From positions 1,984,001 through 2,048,000 of the forward strand of contig NZ_CP119572.1 of assembly GCF_029278605.1 (NCBI RefSeq): a stretch of 64,000 nucleotides of DNA. The letters run 5' to 3'. Origin of the DNA: Cupriavidus sp. WKF15 (GTDB taxonomy: Bacteria > Pseudomonadota > Gammaproteobacteria > Burkholderiales > Burkholderiaceae). Below the pieces are notes generated by a model. That model saw only the letters and a list, made by a program, of their open reading frames with translations, searched no databases and was not told the DNA's origin. The translations under genes were made by a program, and so were the position numbers. Positions 55,307-63,748 of this stretch are shown piece after piece. How positions within the stretch are numbered: position 1 is the first letter of the stretch; every line of letters begins with the position of its first letter.

Positions 55307-56130
55307 GCGCGGCGCTGCCTGTCTCCGGCCCGCTGCGCATCGCAAGCTGGAACGTCAACTCGCTCAAGGTGCGCCTGCCGCAGGTGCTTCAATGGCTGGC
55401 GGAACAGGAGCAGGCCGGCGCGCCGATCGACGCGCTGTGCCTGCAGGAACTGAAGCTGCCTGACGACAAGTACCCGCTCGCGGAACTGGAAAACGCCGGT
55501 TTCCACAGCGTCTACACGGGCCAGAAGACCTACAACGGCGTTGCCATCCTCGCGCGCGATGCCAGCATGCCGGGCCCGACCGATGTGGTGCGCAATATCC
55601 CGGGCTTTGAAGATGCGCAGCAGCGCGTCGTGGCCGCGACCTATGGCGACGTCCGGCTGGTCTGCGCCTATTTCCCGAACGGGCAGGCGCTGGACTCGGA
55701 CAAGTTCGTCTACAAGCTGAAGTGGCTCGAAGCCATGACGGCGTGGCTGCGCGAAGAGCTGGTGAAGTATCCGCGGCTCGCGCTGCTCGGCGACTTCAAC
55801 ATCGCGCCGGAAGACCGCGACGTGCACGACCCCGCCAAATGGGAAGGCCAGAACCTGGTCTCGCCCCAGGAGCGCGCGGCCTTTGCCGCGCTGGTCGAAC
55901 TGGGACTGGCCGATGTCTTCCGCAAGTTCGAGCAGCCAGAGAAGGCCTTCTCCTGGTGGGATTACCGCATGTTCGCGTTCCGGCGCAATGCGGGCTTGCG
56001 CATCGACCACATCCTGCTGTCGCCAGTCCTGGCCAGCAATTGCTCCGCCTGTGTGATTGACCGCGTGCCGCGCACCTGGGAGCAGCCGTCCGACCACACG
56101 CCGGTCGTCGCCACGCTCAACTGCGGCTGA
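55303..56130 (+). CDS. xthA: Exodeoxyribonuclease III
   Basis: 275-aa AP endonuclease/3' exonuclease of base-excision repair. Catalytic blocks: 'ASWNVNSLKVRL', 'LCLQELKLPDD' (metal Glu), 'GDFNIAPEDRDVHDP' and 'LRIDHILLS...SDHTPVVATL' (Asp-His pair). The ATGA overlap with prlC fixes the start. Confidence 0.96.
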   Translation: MSAALPVSGPLRIASWNVNSLKVRLPQVLQWLAEQEQAGAPIDALCLQELKLPDDKYPLAELENAGFHSVYTGQKTYNGVAILARDASMPGPTDVVRNIPGFEDAQQRVVAATYGDVRLVCAYFPNGQALDSDKFVYKLKWLEAMTAWLREELVKYPRLALLGDFNIAPEDRDVHDPAKWEGQNLVSPQERAAFAALVELGLADVFRKFEQPEKAFSWWDYRMFAFRRNAGLRIDHILLSPVLASNCSACVIDRVPRTWEQPSDHTPVVATLNCG

Positions 56131-56312
56131 CCCGCTCGCCACGCGCACGCAAGTCCGGGCAAGCCCGGCTCGCGGCGCATGGCGGGGGGCGGATACACTG
56201 CCGCCATGAACCTGGCACGCCCCCGCCATCCTCACCTTCCCTTCATGCCCTGGCCGACCAGCTCACGGCGCCGCACGCCCCCGCCGCCAGCAGGCAAACC
56301 CCAACCTGACCA

Positions 56313-58112
56313 ATGACTGCCACCGCAACCAGCCCAGCCGACCGGCTGCAGCGCCTGCTTCCCTGGACTCAACGCGTGTCCCGTGCCACCTTGCGCGCGG
56401 ACGTGGTCGCGGGACTGCTCGGCGCCGTGCTGGTGTTGCCGCAGGGCGTGGCCTTTGCCACGCTGGCGGGGCTGCCGCCGGAGTACGGCATCTACACGGC
56501 CGTGGTGCCATGCATCATCGCCGCGCTGTTCGGGTCGAGCTGGCACGTAATGTCCGGTCCGACCAATGCCAATTCGCTGGCGCTGTTCGCCATGCTGAGT
56601 CCCGTGGCCTTCGCGGGCAGCCCGGCTTATATCGGCCTGGCGCTGTCGGTCACCATCCTGGTCGGCTTGATGCAGTTTGCGGTCGGCACGCTGCGGCTGG
56701 GCACGCTGGCCAACTTCATCTCCCCTTCCGTGCTGCTCGGCTTCACCTGCGGCGCAGCCACGCTGATCGGCCTCTATGCGCTCAAGGACCTGCTCGGCCT
56801 GGCGGTGCCCACGGGCACTAGCGCATTCGGCGTGCTGCGCTTCCTGTTCGACAACCTGGACGCCATCAACTGGGGCGCAGCCACCGTGGGCGCTGTCACG
56901 CTCGGCGCGACGCTGGTGTTCAAGCGCCTGGGCAAGCGGCTGCCGTTCATGCTGCTTGGTCTCATGGCCGGCTACGGCGTGGCTTTGGTGCTGAACCGGA
57001 CCGGATGGGGAAGCGGACACCATGTCAATGTGGTCGGACCGATCTCCTCGGCAATTCCGAGCTTCCGTGTGCCGGATGTTTCCTGGCGCAGCGTGCCGGA
57101 CCTGTTCGGCATCGCCTCGGCGCTGACCATCGTCGCACTGGGCCAGTCGATCTCGATTGCCAAGGCGGTAGCGTTGCGTTCCGGCCAGCATATCGACGCC
57201 AACCGCGAATTCATTGGCCAGGGGCTGTCGAATATTGCCGGCGGCCTGTTCTCCGGCTACATCTCGTGCGGTTCGCTCAACCGCTCGGTGCCGAATTTGG
57301 AGGCCGGTGCGAAGACGCCGCTGGCCAGCGTGTTCTCGGCCCTGTGGCTAGTGCTGCTGGTGGCCGTCAGCGCGCCGCTGCTCGCGCAGATTCCGCTGGC
57401 CGCTATCGCGGCCATGCTGCTGCTCGTCGCCTGGGGCTTGTTCGACTTTGCCCGCCTGCGCCGCATTGCCGCCCTGAGCCGCACCGAGTTCGCTATCGCC
57501 GTGGGCACCTTCGCCGCCACCCTGGTGATCCGGCTGGAGATGGCGGTGCTGCTCGGTACCATTCTTTCGCTGGTCGCCTACCTGTACCGCACATCACGAC
57601 CGGCGGTGCGCAGCCTCGTGCCCGACGCCGACGACCCGGGCCGCCGCTTCACGCCGCTGGACGAATTGCAGCGGCCGCAGCCGGAGTGCCCCCAACTCAA
57701 GCTGCTGCGCATGGAAGGCGCCATCTATTTCGGCGCCGTGCAGTACGTGACGGATCGGCTGCACTGGCTGCGCACGGTCAATGCCAACCAGAAGCATCTG
57801 CTGGCCATGACCAAGAGCATGAACTTCATCGACCTGGCCGGCGCGGAGATGTGGGAAGCCGAACTGACCGAACGGCGCGCCGTCGGCGGCGACCTGTACT
57901 TCCACCGTCCGCGCACGCAAGTGCTGCAGACCTGGGAACAAACGGGGTTCACCACCAAGCTCCGCACGGACCACGTCTTTTCCACCAAGCGTCAGGCGCT
58001 GCACACGATCATCGGGCAACTCTCTCCCGATATCTGCGCGCAGTGCCAGGTGCGCATCTTCGAAGAGTGCGCGCAGCGCCCCGGCGCGCAAACGCACGCG
58101 GAAGCGCTGTGA
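56313..58112 (+). CDS. SulP-family anion transporter with STAS domain
   Basis: 599 aa. About ten to twelve membrane helices begin with 'LRADVVAGLLGAVLVLPQGVAFATLAGLPPEYGIYTA', the SulP signature. 'ANREFIGQGLSNIAGGLFSGYISCGSLNRS' lies in the second half. A cytoplasmic STAS domain (from about residue 465, 'LLRMEGAIYFGAVQYVTD') follows, with 'HLLAMTKSMNFIDLAGAEMWE'. Substrate is sulfate, bicarbonate or a dicarboxylate; it cannot be told by eye. Single gene, promoter not clear. Confidence 0.93.
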   Translation: MTATATSPADRLQRLLPWTQRVSRATLRADVVAGLLGAVLVLPQGVAFATLAGLPPEYGIYTAVVPCIIAALFGSSWHVMSGPTNANSLALFAMLSPVAFAGSPAYIGLALSVTILVGLMQFAVGTLRLGTLANFISPSVLLGFTCGAATLIGLYALKDLLGLAVPTGTSAFGVLRFLFDNLDAINWGAATVGAVTLGATLVFKRLGKRLPFMLLGLMAGYGVALVLNRTGWGSGHHVNVVGPISSAIPSFRVPDVSWRSVPDLFGIASALTIVALGQSISIAKAVALRSGQHIDANREFIGQGLSNIAGGLFSGYISCGSLNRSVPNLEAGAKTPLASVFSALWLVLLVAVSAPLLAQIPLAAIAAMLLLVAWGLFDFARLRRIAALSRTEFAIAVGTFAATLVIRLEMAVLLGTILSLVAYLYRTSRPAVRSLVPDADDPGRRFTPLDELQRPQPECPQLKLLRMEGAIYFGAVQYVTDRLHWLRTVNANQKHLLAMTKSMNFIDLAGAEMWEAELTERRAVGGDLYFHRPRTQVLQTWEQTGFTTKLRTDHVFSTKRQALHTIIGQLSPDICAQCQVRIFEECAQRPGAQTHAEAL

Positions 58113-58287
58113 CAGCCGCGTCAGAATGACAGGTCCGAATGATTGAAGCGGGAGACTGGCATCGGAGATAACCGGATGCCGCACGGTAAGACGGTTTGGC
58201 AGCGTCGGAGTATGCGCTACCGGAAAGAGGCTGATGCGAGATGGGCGCCCGCGGCTTGCCTGCGGCTGGCCGGGGCATCCATCCGGA

Positions 58288-58551
58288 TCAGACCGGCGCC
58301 ACGTGTGCGCGCTTGACGACGACCGGTTGCGGGACGCCTTGTTCAATCAGCACCACCGCTGCGCGCTCGATCGTGTCGCGCCCGGCGCGGAAGGCTTCTT
58401 CCAGCGACAGGACCTGGTCCGCGCTGAATCCTTCCCATAGTGCTTCGCGTGTCACGACGCACGTTACCTTTTCGCCATTGACGATGGCGTGGAACAGCAA
58501 GCCTTCGTTATTGATGTCGTAGCGCTCTTGCTCTTGGAACTTGATATCCAT
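58288..58551 (-). CDS. DUF1488-like small protein
   Basis: 87 aa, soluble, resembling the DUF1488 family (F.....Y....GLLFHA.V.G....C.VTREAL....). It starts MDIKFQEQERY behind GGAGGG. No known function. It stands alone between the SulP gene and tRNA-Lys. Confidence 0.75.
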   Translation of the reverse strand: MDIKFQEQERYDINNEGLLFHAIVNGEKVTCVVTREALWEGFSADQVLSLEEAFRAGRDTIERAAVVLIEQGVPQPVVVKRAHVAPV

Positions 58552-58746
58552 CGGTGCAGCCCTCCATATGCAAGTGGAGAAACATCCTAACATGGCCGGA
58601 GCAATATCGTATGCGCGGACCTTCGTTGATCCACTCAATCGAATGACCTCCGGACAGGCGCGCCGGTTCCCTCCACATTCGGAGCGATGCCAACGCCGCA
58701 GGCGCTGCGCGAGTTCGGCCCGAACTCGTTTGATGTACGCGGGTGT

Positions 58747-58774
58747 TTGACAAACTCCGAAATCATGTTAAAAT
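58747..58774 (+). promoter_or_regulatory. Promoter of the first tRNA-Lys gene
   Basis: TTGACA (58747-58752), 16-base spacer, TAAAAT (58769-58774). Confidence 0.8.
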
Positions 58775-58787
58775 CTTTTTCTTCGTT

Positions 58788-58863
58788 GGGGCGTTAGCTC
58801 AGTTGGTAGAGCAGCGGACTCTTAATCCGTAGGTCGAGTGTTCGAGTCACTCACGCCCCACCA
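58788..58863 (+). tRNA. tRNA-Lys (CUU), copy 1
   Basis: 76-nt cloverleaf with encoded CCA. Anticodon loop CTCTTAA gives CUU. It is identical to copy 2 at 61534-61609. The identity extends 16 bases upstream. Confidence 0.97.
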
Positions 58864-58874
58864 TCGAATACAAA

Positions 58875-58910
58875 GCAAAAGGCCGGAAGCATCTGCTTCC
58901 GGCCTTTTGC
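58875..58910 (+). terminator. Terminator after tRNA-Lys copy 1
   Basis: Perfect 17-bp stem GCAAAAGGCCGGAAGCA and complement (58894-58910) with a two-base loop, then TTTTTG repeats. Confidence 0.9.
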
Positions 58911-58964
58911 TTTTTGCTTTTTGCTTTTGGGCTGCGCCTGCAGGCGGCAGGCGCAGCAACACAC

Positions 58965-60356
58965 TCAGGCGCCGCTGTCGCGTGCGCGCTCGAACAGCGT
59001 GCGCGCGAGCTGGCGGTGCCGCGACAACACGACCGGCAAGTCGGCCGTCAGCAGTTCACCGTCACGAACCACCACGCGTCCGTTGATCACGCTGGTGACC
59101 ACATTGGCGGGCGCGCAGAACACCAGCGCGGCAACCGGGTCATGCCCGCCCCCGGCAAAGCCGACAGCCGACATATCGAAGGCCACGAAGTCGGCAGACA
59201 TGCCGGGGGCCAACGCACCGATGTCATCCCGATTGAGCACGCGCGCACCGCCGAGCGTGGCAATCTCCAGTGCCTCGCGCGCGCTCATCGCCGCCGGCCC
59301 AAACCCGACGCGCTGCAGCAGCATGGCCTGGCGCGCCTCGCCAAGCATATGCGCGCCATCGTTCGAGGCACTGCCGTCCACGCCGAGGCCAACTTTGACG
59401 CCGGCATCGCGCATGGCGCGCACCGGGGCGATGCCTGACGCCAGCCGCATATTGGAGCACGGGCAATGCGCAACACCCGTACCCGTACGTGCAAACAGGG
59501 CGATCCCCTCCTCGTCGAGCTTCACGCAGTGGGCATGCCAGACATCGTGGCCGACCCAGCCGAGATCCTCGGCGTACTGTGCAGGCGTCAGCCCGAACTT
59601 CTCGCGCGAATAGGCGATGTCGTTGTCGTTCTCGGCCAGGTGCGTATGCAGCGACACGCCATAGTGGCGAGCCATGAGCGCCGATTCGCGCATCAGGTCG
59701 CGCGACACTGAAAACGGCGAACAGGGCGCCAGCACCATGCGCAGCATCGCGTGACGAGAACTATCGTGATACTGCTCGACCAGGCGCTGGCTGTCGCGCA
59801 GGATGGCGGTCTCCTCTTCCACCACTACATCCGGCGGCAGGCCACCCTTGCTGCGACCGACGCTCATCGAGCCGCGCGCCGCGTGGAAGCGCATGCCCAT
59901 TTCCTGCGCGGCGGCAATGGAGTCGTCGAGGCGCGATCCGTTTGGATAGAGATAGAGGTGATCGCTCGTGGTCGTGCAGCCCGACAGCATCAACTCGGCC
60001 ATCGCGGTCTTCGTCGAGATGCCGATCATCTCCGGTGTCAGGTGCGACCACAGCATGTAGAGATTGGTCAGCCACGCAAACAGCTCGGCATCCTGTGCCG
60101 CGGGCACGGCGCGGGTCAGGCTCTGGTACATGTGATGGTGCGTATTGACCAGGCCGGGAATCACTACACGGCCGCGCATGTCGATGACCTGCGCCGTGCC
60201 ATCGTCGATCATGCGGCGATACTGCGGCGGCAAATCCGCCGTCGCCCCGACCCATTGCACCGCGGGGCCGTCGGCAACCAGTGCGCCATCGGGTATTTCT
60301 CGCCGTTGCGCATCCATGGTGACAAGCACATCGGCGTTCAGGGCAATCAGGGTCAT
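58965..60356 (-). CDS. 8-oxoguanine deaminase-like amidohydrolase
   Basis: 463-aa metal-dependent hydrolase of the AtzA/TrzN/8-oxoguanine-deaminase group. Metal ligands are in 'GLVNTHHHMYQSLTR', 'SLHTHLAENDNDIAY', 'WHAHCVKLDEEGI' and 'GLGVDGSASNDGAHM'. The match to bacterial 8-oxoguanine deaminases, which convert 8-oxoguanine to uric acid, is by recognition of the whole sequence. The start MTLIALNADVLVTMD at 60356 is chosen because the in-frame upstream part is not protein-like. A LysR regulator lies upstream on the same strand. Confidence 0.87.
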   Translation of the reverse strand: MTLIALNADVLVTMDAQRREIPDGALVADGPAVQWVGATADLPPQYRRMIDDGTAQVIDMRGRVVIPGLVNTHHHMYQSLTRAVPAAQDAELFAWLTNLYMLWSHLTPEMIGISTKTAMAELMLSGCTTTSDHLYLYPNGSRLDDSIAAAQEMGMRFHAARGSMSVGRSKGGLPPDVVVEEETAILRDSQRLVEQYHDSSRHAMLRMVLAPCSPFSVSRDLMRESALMARHYGVSLHTHLAENDNDIAYSREKFGLTPAQYAEDLGWVGHDVWHAHCVKLDEEGIALFARTGTGVAHCPCSNMRLASGIAPVRAMRDAGVKVGLGVDGSASNDGAHMLGEARQAMLLQRVGFGPAAMSAREALEIATLGGARVLNRDDIGALAPGMSADFVAFDMSAVGFAGGGHDPVAALVFCAPANVVTSVINGRVVVRDGELLTADLPVVLSRHRQLARTLFERARDSGA

Positions 60357-60437
60357 ATCGGCAAGTCTCTGGCGGTTGGCATGACGCGAGTCTAAGACCC
60401 GCTCCGTCAATCCCAAAGCACAGAATTTCGCCAACCA

Positions 60438-60456
60438 TGTCCACAAAATGTGGACA
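60438..60456. promoter_or_regulatory. Candidate operator upstream of the deaminase gene
   Basis: TGTCCACA-AAA-TGTGGACA, a perfect 8-bp inverted repeat about 80 bases before the deaminase ATG. It suits the adjacent LysR protein or another dimeric regulator. Confidence 0.55.
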
Positions 60457-60461
60457 CACAA

Positions 60462-60487
60462 TAACGCCCGCGAAAACGCAGGCGTTA
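60462..60487 (-). terminator. Hairpin at the end of the LysR gene
   Basis: TAACGCC (60462-60468) pairs with GGCGTTA (60481-60487), starting on the LysR stop codon. No long T run. Confidence 0.4.
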
Positions 60488-61393
60488 GCGCCCTTGCGCG
60501 AACAGCGCCGCCAGCGTTGCGCCGATACTCCCGGCCATCAGCTCAGCCGCCGGGCTTAGCGTGCCGTGCGCACGCGCCACCAGGGCGAGGGTCTGGCGCC
60601 GCAGGTAGCGGTCGCGCAGCGGCACCAGCACCAGCGCGCCGCGCGCGCGTTCCTCCATGATGTCGAGCGGATTGAGCAAGGCGACGCCGCTGCCCAGCAT
60701 GACCAGGCGCTGGATCAGCGCCATCGAGGTCGACTCGGCGGCCGGCGTCACGTCGATGGCATTGCGCGCAAAGGCGTCATCGAGGATGGCTCGGATCGAC
60801 AGCGATGGCGCCGGCAGGACCAGCGGATAGCCGACGCACTCGCTGAGCAGCACGGAGGGTTGCTCTGCCAGCGCGTGGTCTGGCGGCACCACGGCGCCAA
60901 TCTGCCAGTCGCTGGTCGCGAGCACGCGCAGCGCTGGCGCGGCGGGCAGGTCGTAGCCGAGACCGAGGTCGGCCTCGCCCTGCTCCACGGCGGTGGCAAT
61001 CTCCGCCACAGGCAGATCCACCACGCGCAGGATGATGCCCGGATACCGCTGGCGGAAATCATGCACCAGCGATGGCAGCAACGACCCCGCGAGCCCGGCG
61101 GTTGCAGCCACCGTGACCTCACCGCGCCGGGCGCCCTTGAAGTCCTCGATCCGCTCGCGCAATGCCTCGTGCTCGCGCAAGGTCTGCCGGACGTGAGCGA
61201 GGACCATCTCGCCAAGCGGTGTCAGGCGCAGGCGCCGGTTGATGCGCTCGAATACAGGAGCGCCGAGCTCGGCTTCCAGGTCCAGAATCTGCCGGTTGAT
61301 CGCAGTCGGCGCCACATGGAGATGCTCCGCGGCCTTGCGGATCGAACCGCGGCGTACCACTTCGTCTAGATAGCGCAGGATCCGGGCATGCAT
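60485..61393 (-). CDS. LysR-family transcriptional regulator
   Basis: 302 aa. The N-terminal winged helix-turn-helix is 'MHARILRYLDEVVRRGSIRKAAEHLHVAPTAINRQILDLEAELGAPVFER'. The periplasmic-binding-like effector domain begins near residue 90 ('EVTVAATAGLAGSLLPSLV'). It is co-directional with and upstream of the deaminase gene, 128 bases away. The palindrome at 60438-60456 in the gap is a plausible site. Effector unknown. Confidence 0.92.
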   Translation of the reverse strand: MHARILRYLDEVVRRGSIRKAAEHLHVAPTAINRQILDLEAELGAPVFERINRRLRLTPLGEMVLAHVRQTLREHEALRERIEDFKGARRGEVTVAATAGLAGSLLPSLVHDFRQRYPGIILRVVDLPVAEIATAVEQGEADLGLGYDLPAAPALRVLATSDWQIGAVVPPDHALAEQPSVLLSECVGYPLVLPAPSLSIRAILDDAFARNAIDVTPAAESTSMALIQRLVMLGSGVALLNPLDIMEERARGALVLVPLRDRYLRRQTLALVARAHGTLSPAAELMAGSIGATLAALFAQGR

Positions 61394-61491
61394 GGAGTTG
61401 TCTGGTCGTCACGGCTTTCGGCGTGACTGACCGCATCAGGAAGCTCGGCATTGTAGCCGCGAGTGCCGGAAAAGAAAGTTCGCCTCACCTA

Positions 61492-61520
61492 TTGCGTCTT
61501 ACTAGATACCTTGCTACAAT
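61492..61520 (+). promoter_or_regulatory. Promoter of the second tRNA-Lys gene
   Basis: TTGCGT (61492-61497), 17-base spacer, TACAAT (61515-61520). It differs from the promoter of copy 1. Confidence 0.75.
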
Positions 61521-61533
61521 CTTTTTCTTCGTT

Positions 61534-61609
61534 GGGGCGTTAGCTCAGTTGGTAGAGCAGCGGACTCTTAATCCGTAGGTCGAGTGTTCGAGTCACTCAC
61601 GCCCCACCA
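61534..61609 (+). tRNA. tRNA-Lys (CUU), copy 2
   Basis: Identical in all 76 bases to copy 1, with encoded CCA and CUU anticodon. It is followed by its own terminator. Confidence 0.97.
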
Positions 61610-61621
61610 GCGAATTCCCAG

Positions 61622-61652
61622 AAAAGGCCAGCCGCAAGGTTGGCCTTTTTGC
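61622..61652 (+). terminator. Terminator after tRNA-Lys copy 2
   Basis: Stem AAAAGGCCA / TGGCCTTTTT with an inner GCC-GCAA-GGT extension and a T run. Confidence 0.85.
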
Positions 61653-61977
61653 TTTGATACGCTTCTGCTGTCTTTGCTGGGATGCCCTCTTGCCCGCGCA
61701 CGGGAGCACCTGCCATTTCTTGATACGCGGGTTCTCCCCGATACCACTCACCGACCTTTCCCTGTTGAATGGCCACCGGCGCACAACGCGGAACGTAGTT
61801 CCGTATCGCGGAACCAAATTTCTGTGGGTTGTTGGCTGGTTTCGCACAACGAGGACCAGCCTGCCGAGTCAGGACCGGATGATTCACCGACAAGCGCAGG
61901 CGACCCAGAATCGCCATGAAGAACGCCCCAGGAATCCGGCCCGGCGACAATCAGTGAATGAAGAACGGAGGCACTCC
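61653..61977. other. Intergenic leader of the Bug-protein gene
   Basis: No gene is supported. Three hexamer half-sites are arranged CGGAAC-GTA-GTTCCG-TATCG-CGGAAC (61789-61814), resembling operators of IclR-type regulators. The Shine-Dalgarno CGGAGG (61966-61971) ends the region. Confidence 0.5.
61789..61814. promoter_or_regulatory. Triple inverted-repeat operator upstream of the Bug gene
   Basis: CGGAAC (61789), GTTCCG (61798) and CGGAAC (61809) form two overlapping palindromes sharing the central half-site. The shape is like IclR-family sites. The regulator is not in the immediate vicinity. Confidence 0.5.
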
Positions 61978-62955
61978 TTGAAAGCAGTTCTCAAAGCAGG
62001 CGCTGCAGCCTGCATCGCGGCCCTCGGCCTGTTCCACGGCGGCGCCCAGGCGCAAAGCTACCCGACCAAGCCGATCCGCCTGATCGTGCCGTTCGCGGCC
62101 GGCGGCACCACCGACATCGTGGCACGCGCCGTTTCCGACGCGCTCGGCCGCGAACTGGGCCAGCCCGTCGTGGTGGAAAACCGCGGCGGCGGCGGCGGCG
62201 CCATCGGTGCCGATGCCCTGGCCAAGTCCACTCCGGACGGCTATACGCTGGGCATCGCTACCGTAAGCACGATGGCCACCAACCCGGCCACCAATGCCCG
62301 CAATCCGTATGACCCGATCAAGGATTTCGCGCCCATCACCAACCTGGTGAACGTGCCGAACGTGCTGACGGTCAACCCGAAGGTCCCGGCCAAGACGCTG
62401 AAAGAATTCGTCGCGCTGCTCAAGTCCAACCCGGGCAAGTACAGCTACGCGTCGGCTGGCAAGGGCAGCATTTCCCATCTGGATGGCGAGCTGTTCAAGG
62501 ACATCACCAAGACCGATATGGTCCATATCCCTTACCGCGGATCGGGCCCGGCGCTGAATGACACGCTGGCCGGCCAGGTCAATGTCCAGTTCGACAACCT
62601 GCCGTCCTCGATGCCGTTCATCCAGGCCGGCAAGCTGCGCGCGCTGGCCGTGGCCGCGCCCAAGCGCGTGGAAGGTTTGCCCGACGTGCCGACCTTCGCC
62701 GAAGCCGGCATGAAGGATATGAACAACATGGCATGGTATGGCCTGGTCGCCCCGGCTAACACGCCGGCCGCCATCGTCGCGCGCGTGCACGATGCCGCCG
62801 TCAAGGCCCTGCAGGACCCGGCCGTGAAGCGCCGCCTGGCGGATAGCGGCGCCTACCCCGACGGCAATACGTCGGCCCAGTACGCGGCCCAGATCAAGCG
62901 TGAACTGGACCTGCGCAAGAAGATTGCGCACGACCAGAACATCACGCTCGAATAA
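61978..62955 (+). CDS. Bug-family (tripartite tricarboxylate) periplasmic binding protein
   Basis: 325-aa TctC-like protein. The signal peptide (residues 1-25, ending GGAQAQ) precedes 'YPTKPIRLIVPFAAGGTTDIVARAVSDALGRELGQPVVVENRGGGGGAIG', the family signature. The start is taken as TTG at 61978, because CGGAGG lies six bases before it and the signal peptide begins there; a GTG at 61954 is an alternative. Bug proteins are numerous in Cupriavidus and bind carboxylic acids. No TctA/TctB genes are adjacent. A terminator follows. Confidence 0.92.
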   Translation: MKAVLKAGAAACIAALGLFHGGAQAQSYPTKPIRLIVPFAAGGTTDIVARAVSDALGRELGQPVVVENRGGGGGAIGADALAKSTPDGYTLGIATVSTMATNPATNARNPYDPIKDFAPITNLVNVPNVLTVNPKVPAKTLKEFVALLKSNPGKYSYASAGKGSISHLDGELFKDITKTDMVHIPYRGSGPALNDTLAGQVNVQFDNLPSSMPFIQAGKLRALAVAAPKRVEGLPDVPTFAEAGMKDMNNMAWYGLVAPANTPAAIVARVHDAAVKALQDPAVKRRLADSGAYPDGNTSAQYAAQIKRELDLRKKIAHDQNITLE

Positions 62956-62976
62956 GGGCATCTGCCCTGCAAGAAG

Positions 62977-63007
62977 AAAGCCGGCTGCATACCAGCCGGC
63001 TTTTTTT
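62977..63007 (+). terminator. Terminator after the Bug gene
   Basis: Stem AGCCGGCT / AGCCGGCT around a 7-base loop, followed by seven T residues. Confidence 0.9.
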
Positions 63008-63232
63008 ATGCTTGATCGCGCACTATTGCGCACCACCAGGAGATGTCCATCCTTATTCTGCATCAACTTTGACTTTGCACAGGTCGTTGCCGGACAAGAA
63101 AGCGTTCAATGCAATTAGAAGAAAGTTTCACTATGCGGACCAGCGCCGACCTCGGTACAGTAGCCGGGGATGATCCGCCAAACTCGGCCCCAACCGGATC
63201 GCGCAGGCGCTGCGCGACCGCCACTCGCGAGG

Positions 63233-63625
63233 ATGAAGATGCTCAAGAAGACCGTTCCGACCCTGATCGTTGCCGCACTGGCGGCCTTCGGTGCAACGCA
63301 GCTTGCGTATGCGCAGAAGAACTACACGGAGGGCGGCGACCTGTACGGCGGCAGCCACGCCAAGAAGAAGGCGAGTCCGAACCAGAACGCAGCCAAGTCG
63401 GGCAAATTCGATCCATACACGGACGGCGCAAAGCAGTCGACCAAGGCCGACCTCGCTGGCAAGAAGACCGATCCATACACCGACGGCGCCAAGGCCGGCA
63501 AGCCCGACCCGTACACCGACGGTGCCAAGGCCGGCAAGTTCGATCCGTACACCGACGGCGCCAAGTCCGGCAAGTACGACCCGTACACCGATGGCGCCAA
63601 GGCACCCGCGGCGAAGTCGCAGTAA
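63233..63625 (+). CDS. Secreted DPYTDGAK-repeat protein
   Basis: 130 aa, not assigned to a known function. The signal peptide MKMLKKTVPTLIVAALAAFG ends near AYA (residue 27). The mature part is hydrophilic and Lys/Gly-rich, with five copies of DPYTDGAK. The first starts at base 63410 and the second at 63470; the last four are in strict 36-base (12-residue) register: 63470, 63506, 63542, 63578. Spacers read AGKP, AGKF, SGKY. GAGG precedes the ATG; MLKK at 63239 is an equal alternative. It may be periplasmic or exported. Asp-rich repeats suggest ion binding, but that is a guess. Confidence 0.8.
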   Translation: MKMLKKTVPTLIVAALAAFGATQLAYAQKNYTEGGDLYGGSHAKKKASPNQNAAKSGKFDPYTDGAKQSTKADLAGKKTDPYTDGAKAGKPDPYTDGAKAGKFDPYTDGAKSGKYDPYTDGAKAPAAKSQ

Positions 63626-63640
63626 GACTTCTGCGTCGCC

Positions 63641-63700
63641 TGCTCTGCGGAGCAGGCTGCTGCTCTGCGGAGCAGGCTGCTGCTCTGCGGAGCAGGCTGC
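63641..63700 (+). repeat. Three perfect 20-bp tandem repeats, each a hairpin
   Basis: TGCTCTGCGGAGCAGGCTGC repeated at 63641, 63661 and 63681. Each unit holds a CTGCTC-TGCG-GAGCAG stem. They lie 16 bases after the repeat-protein stop and just before a terminator. Confidence 0.85.
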
Positions 63701-63706
63701 AAACAA

Positions 63707-63732
63707 AACAGCCCGCATCTGCGGGCTGTTTG
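63707..63732. terminator. Bidirectional terminator
   Basis: Stem AACAGCCCGCA / TGCGGGCTGTT (63707-63717, 63720-63730), with T and A runs for the two convergent genes. Confidence 0.85.
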
Positions 63733-63748
63733 CTTTCGATGCCAGCGA

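Noticed and set aside
61597..61950. Leftward open frame between tRNA-Lys and the Bug gene
   Set aside because: It runs through the tRNA terminator and the operator region; no start signal or family resemblance.
63410..63601. 36-bp periodic repeats considered as a CRISPR array
   Set aside because: The period is an in-frame protein repeat (DPYTDGAK units) inside a signal-peptide-bearing gene.
63641..63700. Tandem repeats considered as a CRISPR array
   Set aside because: The three 20-bp units are contiguous with no spacers, and no cas genes are present.
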